NCBI GenBank assembly: GCA_030425715.1
Contig: JAUIAA010000154.1
Location: forward strand, 1-5,738
Direction of reading: 5' to 3'
Source: Bacteroidia bacterium
GTDB lineage: Bacteria; Bacteroidota; Bacteroidia; Flavobacteriales; Flavobacteriaceae
DNA: 5,738 nt
Of this stretch, positions 1-5,738 are shown piece after piece. The translations under genes and the position numbers were made by a program. The notes under the pieces are model-generated. The model was not told where the DNA came from and made no database searches. It worked only from the letters and a program-made list of their open reading frames with translations. Each line of letters starts with the position of its first letter. Position 1 is the stretch's first letter.

Positions 1-356
1 GTTAAATTTAGGTCAGAAGATGCACTAGAAATGGTAATAATCTCTGCATTTAATTTTTGCAATCTTTTTAAATTAATTTCAAAATCTACACTTCCTAATT
101 TTTTGAATTGAACAATATATGTTTTTACTTTATAGTTCGATTCAATAAGTTTTCTGGCAATTACCAAACCATCTCCTCCATTATTACCCATGCCACAAAA
201 AACATGAAAGGTACTAGTTTTGTTATTTATATGCTTTATGATCCAATTAAAACACATTCTCGCAGCGTGTTCCATCAAATCAATAGAAGCAATTGGCTTG
301 GTTTTTATGGTATAGGCATCCGCTTGACGGATTTGATTGGCATTGAGAATTTTCAT
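1..356 (-). CDS. nnr: NAD(P)H-hydrate epimerase (YjeF N-terminal domain), probably the bifunctional epimerase/dehydratase; 3' part outside window
   Basis: This is the 5' part of a gene that runs off the left edge; 118 complete codons are present. The protein begins MKILNANQIRQADAYTI, the usual opening of the YjeF_N fold, followed by SIDLMEHAA (residues 24-32) and the glycine-rich nucleotide-binding motif CGMGNNGGDGLVIAR (54-68), which is diagnostic for the family. The epimerase interconverts the R and S forms of hydrated NAD(P)H so that an ADP- or ATP-dependent dehydratase can restore the cofactor; it acts in the cytoplasm. In most bacteria the same polypeptide carries a C-terminal YjeF_C/carbohydrate-kinase-like dehydratase domain; that part would lie outside the window, so the bifunctional call is inference. 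The ATG at 356-354 is chosen because the conserved N-terminus starts there. It lies just 30 bases downstream of the accA terminator, and no Shine-Dalgarno sequence is visible. Confidence 0.93.
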   Translation of the reverse strand, partial: MKILNANQIRQADAYTIKTKPIASIDLMEHAARMCFNWIIKHINNKTSTFHVFCGMGNNGGDGLVIARKLIESNYKVKTYIVQFKKLGSVDFEINLKRLQKLNAEIITISSASSDLNL

Positions 357-386
357 CGTTTAAATTTACAAAAAATAAGACTTCCC

Positions 387-418
387 ATAAAAAAAGCTTG
401 TCCAAAACGAACAAGCTT
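387..418 (-). terminator. Rho-independent terminator after accA
   Basis: On the minus strand a 10-bp stem is formed by bases 418-409 (AAGCTTGTTC) and 403-394 (GGACAAGCTT), with one G-U pair and a 5-base loop, GTTTT. It is followed directly by five further T residues at 393-389. The hairpin starts 23 bases after the accA stop codon. The T run lies only on the minus-strand side, so it terminates accA and not a plus-strand transcript. It separates accA from nnr. Confidence 0.85.
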
Positions 419-441
419 AAAGTTTTATAAACAAGATATGG

Positions 442-1395
442 TTATCCTTTAAAATCACCCATATTGGCATATTTATCCATTCTTTTTTCGATCAATTCTT
501 TTATTGGTAATTTTTTTAATTCGGCGTAAGCTTTTTTAATCGTATTCTCTACCGTTTTAAAGGTTTTTTCTCTGTTAGCATGTGCTCCTCCAAGAGGCTC
601 TTTTATAATTCCGTCAATTAATTTAAGCTTATTCATGTCCTTTGCAGTAAGTTTTAAGGCTTCTGCCGCTTCTTCTTTATACTCCCAACTTCTCCATAAA
701 ATAGAAGAACAAGATTCAGGGCTAATTACGGTATACCAAGTATTTTCTAACATGTAAACTTTATCTCCTACTCCAATACCAATAGCACCTCCAGAAGCTC
801 CTTCGCCAATAACAATAGAAATAATTGGTGTTTTTAATACGGTCATTTCAAAAATATTACGTGCAATAGCTTCTCCTTGCCCTCTTTCTTCCGCCTCCAA
901 ACCTGGGTAAGCGCCAGGGGTATCTACCAAAGTAACTACAGGAATACCAAATTTCTCGGCCATTTTCATTAAACGCAGTGCTTTTCTATAACCCTCAGGG
1001 TTTGCCATACCAAAATTTCGATATTGTCTTGTTTTGGTGTTGTAACCTTTTTGTTGCCCGATAAACATGTACGATTGATCACCTATTTTACCTAATCCGC
1101 CAACCATAGCTTTATCATCACTTACATTTCTATCGCCATGTAATTCCATAAAGGTACCTTTGGTTAAAGCATTTATAAAATCTAAAGTATAAGGTCTAGA
1201 AGGGTGTCTAGATATTTGAACTCTTTGCCATGCAGTTAAGTTTTTAAAAATTTCTTTTCTAGTGCTTTCTAATTTCGATTCAATTTCCTGACAAGTTTTG
1301 GTAACATCTACCTCACTTTCTTCTCCAATTAACTTACACTTATTTAGCTGTTCTTCAAGCTCTTTTATAGGTAATTCAAAATCTAAATATTCCAT
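442..1395 (-). CDS. accA: Acetyl-CoA carboxylase, carboxyltransferase subunit alpha
   Basis: AccA pairs with AccD to form the carboxyltransferase, which moves the carboxyl group from biotin on AccB to acetyl-CoA, giving malonyl-CoA for fatty-acid synthesis in the cytoplasm. The 317-residue length matches the usual AccA length. Residues 1-50 are the charged helical N-terminal segment. The crotonase-like domain then follows with AWQRVQISRHPSRPYTLDFI (55-74), LHGDR (85-89), VDTPGAYPG (157-165), the oxyanion-hole motif GEGASGGA (197-204) and ISPESCSSILW (224-234). All family motifs are intact. The ATG at 1395-1393 gives the normal MEYLDFELPI start. As is common, accD is not adjacent. A 95-bp gap with a -7-like element precedes the gene and a strong terminator follows, so it may be a single-gene transcript, although read-through from the transporter gene upstream is possible. 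Confidence 0.98.
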   Translation of the reverse strand: MEYLDFELPIKELEEQLNKCKLIGEESEVDVTKTCQEIESKLESTRKEIFKNLTAWQRVQISRHPSRPYTLDFINALTKGTFMELHGDRNVSDDKAMVGGLGKIGDQSYMFIGQQKGYNTKTRQYRNFGMANPEGYRKALRLMKMAEKFGIPVVTLVDTPGAYPGLEAEERGQGEAIARNIFEMTVLKTPIISIVIGEGASGGAIGIGVGDKVYMLENTWYTVISPESCSSILWRSWEYKEEAAEALKLTAKDMNKLKLIDGIIKEPLGGAHANREKTFKTVENTIKKAYAELKKLPIKELIEKRMDKYANMGDFKG

Positions 1396-1462
1396 TATTT
1401 TTGAGTATTTTTATATCTATGAAAATGTACAATTTTCAAATTTTTAGTTTGGATTAAGTCTA

Positions 1463-1470
1463 CAAATATA
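1463..1470 (-). promoter_or_regulatory. Probable accA promoter, Bacteroidota-type -7 element
   Basis: The minus strand reads TATATTTG here, an exact match to the Bacteroidota -7 consensus TAnnTTTG recognised by the lineage's primary sigma factor. It lies in the 95-bp gap between the transporter stop and the accA start, and would give a leader of about 60 bases. No good TTTG -33 element is seen 19-21 bases upstream, so the call rests on the -7 box and its position. A 7-bp AT-only-rich inverted repeat (TGAAAAT/ATTTTCA, 1420-1438, 5-base loop) sits in the predicted leader; it is weak and I assign no function to it. No other feature was seen in the gap 1396-1490. Confidence 0.4.
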
Positions 1471-1490
1471 TAAACTTTGGGTTACTAATA

Positions 1491-2390
1491 TTACTTTTTA
1501 AATTGAAGTTTGAGCAAATTATTCTTAATTAAACCGTTTAAAATTACGCAACTTAAAATGATTATTGCGCCTAAATAAAACTCCCAACTCATTTTTTCTT
1601 TATCGCCAAAAATAATAACCGCCAGAATAATTCCATAAACTGGTTCTAAATTATTGGTTAAAACTATGGTATAGGGACTCATTTTTTTTAATAATTCTGT
1701 GGCAACTACAAAAGGAATGGCAGTGCAAATAATTGCCAAAATAAAGATATAAATCCAATCCATTGTGATGAGCTGAAAAAAAGAGCTTGAAAATTCTCCT
1801 TTTATAAAAATAACAATGCTTAAAAATATTCCAGCAGATAACAATTCATAAAAAGCTATTTTACTTGCTTGGTATTTTTTGATTAATTTACCATTGGCTA
1901 CAGAAAAAATTGAGATTAGGAATGCTGAAAACAAGGCTATAAGCATCCCTTCTGTGTAAACTCGTTCCACCCTAAAAATTATAATAAAGCCTAAAATTGC
2001 TAATAGTGCCAATAACACTTCATGTTTAGCTATTTGCTTTACGCCAAATAGAGGTTGCACCAGTACTACAAAAAATGCACTAGAGGACATTGCTATTAAT
2101 GTGGTAGAAATTGTAGATATTTTTATGGCATGAAAAAAAGTTACCCAATGCATGGCTATTACTGTGCCAACAAGAAAAAATACTATCAATTCAGAAAATC
2201 TCTCGTTAAGAGGTATTTTCTTAATTTTTAAAAATATAAATAACGTTAACGATGCAATAGCCAATCTGTACCAAACTAACGAAACCGCATTTATGGTGAT
2301 TAGCTCACCCAAAATAGCAGTAAACCCCCATATAAAAACAATAATATGAAGGTAAAACTGGTTTTTATATTTATCGTTTAGCCTTGACAT
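1491..2390 (-). CDS. EamA-family (drug/metabolite transporter superfamily) inner-membrane permease, substrate unknown
   Basis: The 299-residue protein is almost entirely hydrophobic, with ten likely membrane segments at about residues 12-31, 35-54, 68-89, 95-114, 124-139, 148-168, 178-196, 210-230, 240-261 and 270-288. They form two five-helix EamA repeats, the standard 10-TMS DMT architecture and length. The second repeat carries the family's NNLEPVYG motif (246-253) followed by a helix and an acidic-basic loop (GDKEK); the matching place in the first repeat is SSSAFFVVLVQPLFG (102-116). The C-terminus is lysine-rich, consistent with a cytoplasmic end. DMT carriers export amino acids, metabolites or nucleotide sugars, but the substrate cannot be read from sequence. 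The ATG at 2390-2388 lies inside the end of the lptG gene (20-bp overlap, different frame), suggesting translational coupling to the upstream permease gene. No Shine-Dalgarno sequence is seen. Confidence 0.92.
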   Translation of the reverse strand: MSRLNDKYKNQFYLHIIVFIWGFTAILGELITINAVSLVWYRLAIASLTLFIFLKIKKIPLNERFSELIVFFLVGTVIAMHWVTFFHAIKISTISTTLIAMSSSAFFVVLVQPLFGVKQIAKHEVLLALLAILGFIIIFRVERVYTEGMLIALFSAFLISIFSVANGKLIKKYQASKIAFYELLSAGIFLSIVIFIKGEFSSSFFQLITMDWIYIFILAIICTAIPFVVATELLKKMSPYTIVLTNNLEPVYGIILAVIIFGDKEKMSWEFYLGAIIILSCVILNGLIKNNLLKLQFKK

Positions 2391-3462
2391 AAAGAACTAA
2401 TGCTAAAATTCCGAAAATTACATTTGGAATCCAAACCATAAATAACGGATTGGCTTCGGCTGTTGATCCTAAAACTTCTGAAACTTTTAAAAAGAATATA
2501 TAAATAAACATTAAGGTAATACCTATGGCTAAATTTACACCAATACCTCCTCTTCTCTTTTTGGAAGCTAAGGTAACCGCTATTATTGTAAGAATAAATG
2601 CAGAAACTGGTAAACTAGTGCGTTTGTATAATTCTACTTTATAATTATTTAGGTTCTTTACCCCTCTCTCTTCTGATTTTTCAATATGTTTAGAAAGTGC
2701 TACAGACGACATTTCTTTAGCCAAATAATCTACGTATAGCAAATCTTTAGGTTGAAAATTAAAAACAGTATCCAAATAGGTTCCAGATGCAATACTATCG
2801 TTTATTTTTCCAATATATCTTTTTCTATAATTGCTAAGTCTGTAGGTGCTATCTTTCGGTTTCCATTTTATATTTTGCCCGATTAATTTATATTTCAATT
2901 CATTTCCTTCAAACTTTTCGTACGAAAAATTATACCCGCTGTTAGAGGTAAAACTATAATTTCCAAAATAAACATACTCATTATCTGTTAATTGTAGACT
3001 TACCTTTTTTACAGAATTTTTTGTTCGTTTTTTACCTGCGGATCTTAAATAATCTTCGTAAAATTTTTCAAATACTTTATTGGAGTCTGGAACAATAAAG
3101 TGATTGGCGTACAAAGAAAATAAGGCAATAATTGTAGCGCCAATAAAATAGGGTCTTAAAAATCTTGAAAACGAAATTCCAGAGCTTTGAATGGCTATAA
3201 TTTCAGTATTTGCTGCCAATTTAGAAGTAAACATAATTACCGAAATAAATAATGCCAATGGCAAAAAATTATTGCCATATCCAATTACAAAATTTAAATA
3301 GTAATCATTAATAATTTCGCTCTTACTAAGATCTGTATGTTTGATAAACTTTCCTACTTTTTCTGATATATCAATCGCAATTGCTATTGGAATGAGTATC
3401 AATAAGGTAAAAAAGAGAGTGGTAAAGTATTTTTTTAATATGTATTTATCCAGTATCCTCAA
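2371..3462 (-). CDS. lptG: LptF/LptG-family lipopolysaccharide export permease (YjgP/YjgQ), probably LptG; TTG start
   Basis: LptF and LptG form the inner-membrane core that, powered by the LptB ATPase, extracts lipopolysaccharide and passes it to the periplasmic bridge. The 363 residues match E. coli LptG in length. Three N-terminal membrane segments (about 13-30, 58-80, 103-123) precede a periplasmic beta-rich domain (about 125-275) and three C-terminal segments (about 282-299, 308-326, 340-358). Family motifs are EIIAIQSSGIS (87-97), before helix 3, and ELYKRTSLPVSAFILTI (277-293), at helix 4. Whether it fills the LptF or LptG position is uncertain; its size favours LptG. The start is a TTG at 3462-3460: it gives the conserved opening MRILDKYILKKY, there is no in-frame ATG nearby upstream, and the next internal Met is residue 77. 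The 31-bp gap after tgt shows no promoter, so co-transcription is likely. Confidence 0.93.
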   Translation of the reverse strand: MRILDKYILKKYFTTLFFTLLILIPIAIAIDISEKVGKFIKHTDLSKSEIINDYYLNFVIGYGNNFLPLALFISVIMFTSKLAANTEIIAIQSSGISFSRFLRPYFIGATIIALFSLYANHFIVPDSNKVFEKFYEDYLRSAGKKRTKNSVKKVSLQLTDNEYVYFGNYSFTSNSGYNFSYEKFEGNELKYKLIGQNIKWKPKDSTYRLSNYRKRYIGKINDSIASGTYLDTVFNFQPKDLLYVDYLAKEMSSVALSKHIEKSEERGVKNLNNYKVELYKRTSLPVSAFILTIIAVTLASKKRRGGIGVNLAIGITLMFIYIFFLKVSEVLGSTAEANPLFMVWIPNVIFGILALVLYVKAKR

Positions 3463-3493
3463 AAGATAATTTTGCTTAGCATTAGTAACAATT

Positions 3494-4624
3494 TTACAAT
3501 CGCTTATTCATTTGATTTACCATGGTGTTTTTCCATGTATAAAAATCTCCTGCTAAGATATGCTTTCTAGCCTCACGAACCAACCATAAATAAAACCCTA
3601 AGTTATGTATGGTTGCTATTTGTTTTCCTAAGTATTCATTTGCTGCAAACAAATGACGCAAATAGGCCTTGGTATATAGTGTATCTACAAAAGTGATATT
3701 CATCTCATCTACTGGAGAAAAATCATCTTCCCATTTTTTATTTTTGATATTTATAGTGCCATGAGCGGTAAACAGCATACCGTTCCTTGCATTTCTTGTA
3801 GGCATTACACAATCAAACATATCTACCCCTAAGGCAATGTTTTCTAAAATATTTATGGGTGTACCTACTCCCATCAAATACCTTGGTTTATCTTCTGGTA
3901 GAATATCACAAACAATTTCGGTCATGGCATACATTTCTTCGGCAGGCTCTCCTACCGATAGTCCTCCAATGGCATTTCCTTCCGCTCTAGCGTTAGCAAT
4001 ATACTCGGCAGATTGTTTTCGTAAATCTTTATAGGTACTACCTTGAACTATTGGAAAAAAAGTTTGTTTATAATCGTAAATCTCTGGGTTTTGGGCTAAA
4101 TAATCGGTACATCTATTCAACCAACGATGGGTCATGTGCATCGATCTTTTGGCATAACCATAATCACATGGGTAGGGTGTACATTCATCAAAGGCCATGA
4201 TAATATCTGCGCCAATTTTTCGCTGAATTTCCATGGAATATTCTGGCGAGAAAAAGTGAGAAGAACCATCAATATGCGATTTAAATTTAACTCCTTCTTC
4301 CTTGATTTTTCTTGTATTGGATAAGGAATATACTTGATAGCCGCCAGAATCTGTTAAAATTGGTCTATCCCAGTTGATAAATTTATGCAGGCCTCCTGCT
4401 TTTTGCAAGATATCGGTTTTTGGACGAAGGTATAAATGATAGGTGTTGCCCAAAATAATATCGGCATTGATATCATTTTTTAGTTCTGTTTGGTGTACAC
4501 CTTTAACGGATGCAGCTGTACCAACAGGCATAAAAATAGGTGTTTCAATTTTACCATGATCGGTTAAAATTTCGCCAGCTCTTGCCTTACTATCTTGATC
4601 TGACCCATGAATTTTAAATTCCAT
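3494..4624 (-). CDS. tgt: Queuine/preQ1 tRNA-ribosyltransferase (tRNA-guanine transglycosylase)
   Basis: Bacterial Tgt swaps guanine-34 in the GUN anticodons of tRNA-Asp, -Asn, -His and -Tyr for preQ1, the step that commits to queuosine. The 376-residue TIM-barrel protein is full length. Visible motifs are GNTYHLYLRP (59-68), DSGGYQV (92-98, with general-base Asp92), AFDECTP (144-150, base-binding Asp146), GGLSVGE (220-226) and FDCVMPTRNARNG (270-282, with nucleophile Asp271 and the RNARNG tRNA loop). The odd point is the zinc site: in E. coli-type enzymes it is CxCxxC plus a histidine, but here the three cysteine positions hold Asn309, Thr311 and Asp314, while His340 (TIHNL) is kept and the spacing from Asp271 is unchanged. 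From memory, other flavobacterial Tgts look similar. The ATG is 9 bp after the ychF stop, so the two are almost certainly co-transcribed. Confidence 0.98.
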   Translation of the reverse strand: MEFKIHGSDQDSKARAGEILTDHGKIETPIFMPVGTAASVKGVHQTELKNDINADIILGNTYHLYLRPKTDILQKAGGLHKFINWDRPILTDSGGYQVYSLSNTRKIKEEGVKFKSHIDGSSHFFSPEYSMEIQRKIGADIIMAFDECTPYPCDYGYAKRSMHMTHRWLNRCTDYLAQNPEIYDYKQTFFPIVQGSTYKDLRKQSAEYIANARAEGNAIGGLSVGEPAEEMYAMTEIVCDILPEDKPRYLMGVGTPINILENIALGVDMFDCVMPTRNARNGMLFTAHGTINIKNKKWEDDFSPVDEMNITFVDTLYTKAYLRHLFAANEYLGKQIATIHNLGFYLWLVREARKHILAGDFYTWKNTMVNQMNKRL

Positions 4625-4633
4625 AAAATAAAT

Positions 4634-5728
4634 TTAAACGTTAAATCTAAAATTCATCATGTCACCATCTTGCACAACATATTCTTTACCTTCTACCGCT
4701 AATTTCCCAGCCTCCTTTACTTTAGTTTCGCTGCCAAGTGTTACAAAATCGTCATATTTAATTACTTCTGCACGTATAAATCCTTTTTCAAAATCGGTAT
4801 GAATAACCCCTGCGGCCTGTGGAGCTGTATATCCTAAATGAATGGTCCAAGCACGCACTTCTTTTACACCAGCGGTAAAATAGGTTTGCAGGTTTAATAA
4901 TTTATATGCTGAACGAATTAATTTAGATACTCCAGGTTCTTCTAAACCTATATCCTCTAAAAACATTTGCCTTTCTTCATAATCTTCCAATTCCATAATA
5001 TCTGCCTCTGTCGCTACAGCCAAAACCAAAACCTCAGCATTCTCATCCTTCACTGCTTCCTTTACTTTGTTTACATATGCATTACCACTTACAGCCGAGG
5101 CTTCGTCTACATTACATACATAAAGTACAGGTTTATCGGTTAACAATTGTAGTGGTTTTAGGTACTCTTCTCTTTCTGTATCGGTTAGATCCATTGTTCT
5201 CACTGAGATACCGCTTTCTAAAGTTTCTTTTACTTTGGTAAGCACACTTAATTCCTTTAGTGCTCCTTTGTCACCTGTTCTTGAAGCTTTTTTAACTTTC
5301 TCCAACTTTTTCTCAACAGCCTCTAAATCTTTTAGCTGCAATTCAATATCTATGGTTTCTTTGTCACGAATAGGATCAATTGAAGCATCTACATGAACAA
5401 TATTATCATTATCAAAACAACGTAAAACATGAATGACAGCATCTGTTTCACGAATATTTCCTAAAAATTTATTTCCTAATCCTTCTCCTTTACTAGCTCC
5501 TTTTACTAAACCAGCAATATCTACTATTTCTACAATAGCTGGAACCACTCGTTCTGGATTTACCAAGGCTTCTAACTTTTCCAATCTAGGATCGGGAACA
5601 TTTACCACTCCAATATTAGGTTCGATGGTACAAAAAGGAAAATTAGCCGATTGTGCCTTAGCGTTTGATAAACAGTTAAATAAAGTTGATTTTCCTACGT
5701 TTGGTAGTCCTACAATTCCAGCTTTCAT
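4634..5728 (-). CDS. ychF: YchF/Obg-family redox-regulated P-loop ATPase (Ola1-type)
   Basis: YchF is a near-universal cytoplasmic P-loop NTPase of the Obg group that binds ribosomes, prefers ATP to GTP and is linked in E. coli to leaderless translation initiation and oxidative-stress control. The 364 residues are full length. The G domain has the P-loop GLPNVGKS (7-14), switch I FPFCTIEPN (30-38), the G3 motif DIAGLV (70-75) with a hydrophobic residue in place of catalytic glutamine, and NVDE (206-209) replacing the NKxD guanine-specificity motif, the hallmark of the ATP-preferring subfamily. A helical, lysine-rich coiled-coil insert covers about 128-175. The C-terminal TGS domain (about 278-363) contains QTYFTAG, RAWTIHLGYTAPQAAGVIH, DFEKGFIRAEV and VQDGDMMNFRF. 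The ATG at 5728-5726 is preceded by AT-rich sequence with no Shine-Dalgarno; the promoter would lie beyond the window edge. It appears to lead the group continuing into tgt. Confidence 0.98.
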   Translation of the reverse strand: MKAGIVGLPNVGKSTLFNCLSNAKAQSANFPFCTIEPNIGVVNVPDPRLEKLEALVNPERVVPAIVEIVDIAGLVKGASKGEGLGNKFLGNIRETDAVIHVLRCFDNDNIVHVDASIDPIRDKETIDIELQLKDLEAVEKKLEKVKKASRTGDKGALKELSVLTKVKETLESGISVRTMDLTDTEREEYLKPLQLLTDKPVLYVCNVDEASAVSGNAYVNKVKEAVKDENAEVLVLAVATEADIMELEDYEERQMFLEDIGLEEPGVSKLIRSAYKLLNLQTYFTAGVKEVRAWTIHLGYTAPQAAGVIHTDFEKGFIRAEVIKYDDFVTLGSETKVKEAGKLAVEGKEYVVQDGDMMNFRFNV

Positions 5729-5738
5729 ATTCTAAATT

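Noticed and set aside
369..407. Possible nnr promoter (TTTTGG loop plus TATTTTTTG)
   Set aside because: The -7 candidate is one base off the TAnnTTTG pattern and the spacing of about 25 is too long, so it is not listed as a feature, only raised as a question.
108..452. Plus-strand 114-codon open frame opposite nnr and the accA terminator
   Set aside because: It is antisense to the conserved nnr coding sequence, runs through a minus-strand terminator hairpin, and its product has no recognisable domain; it is a shadow frame.
1420..1438. Inverted repeat TGAAAAT/ATTTTCA as an operator or riboswitch stem before accA
   Set aside because: Seven A/T-dominated pairs in an AT-rich spacer are expected by chance, and no known riboswitch pattern surrounds them.
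5433..5735. Plus-strand 100-codon open frame opposite the start of ychF
   Set aside because: It is the complement of the strongly conserved ychF G domain and lacks any family resemblance; a shadow frame. The same applies to the three 65-codon plus-strand frames at 2152-2349, 3837-4034 and 4127-4324.
1..5738. A novel system, mobile island or defence locus
   Set aside because: Every gene is a recognisable core gene of normal length, spacing is tight, and base composition looks even across the window; no recombinase, repeat array or unassigned gene is present.

Overview
The window is a compact, AT-rich stretch of chromosome carrying ordinary housekeeping genes, all on the minus strand. The AT-rich intergenic spaces, the absence of Shine-Dalgarno sequences before the start codons, a TAnnTTTG promoter -7 element, and protein wording such as GNTYHLYLRP and GGLSVGEPAEEMYAMTE in Tgt all point to Bacteroidota, most likely a marine-type Flavobacteriaceae. 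No mobile element, CRISPR array, tRNA, rRNA or defence system is visible.

Read in the direction of transcription (right to left), the layout is: ychF (5728-4634), tgt (4624-3494), an LptF/LptG-family permease (3462-2371), an EamA/DMT transporter (2390-1491), then a 95-bp gap with a plausible promoter, accA (1395-442), a clear Rho-independent terminator (about 387-418), and the 5' part of an NAD(P)H-hydrate epimerase/dehydratase gene, nnr (356 to beyond base 1). The first four genes are separated by 9 bp, by 31 bp and by a 20-bp overlap, so they are probably one transcription unit. accA probably has its own promoter and ends at the terminator; some read-through from upstream is possible because no terminator is visible after the transporter gene.

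The genes cover separate core functions rather than one pathway: a translation-associated P-loop ATPase (YchF), tRNA queuosine modification (Tgt), lipopolysaccharide export (LptG), a small-molecule exporter of unknown substrate, the first committed step of fatty-acid synthesis (AccA), and repair of damaged NAD(P)H (Nnr). LptG and AccA both serve envelope lipid supply, but this link is only an inference from proximity.

I found no new system. The points most worth a second look are the loss of all three cysteines of the classical Tgt zinc site while its histidine and catalytic residues remain, the TTG start codon of lptG, the 20-bp overlap of lptG with the transporter gene, and the very short space between the accA terminator and the nnr start.
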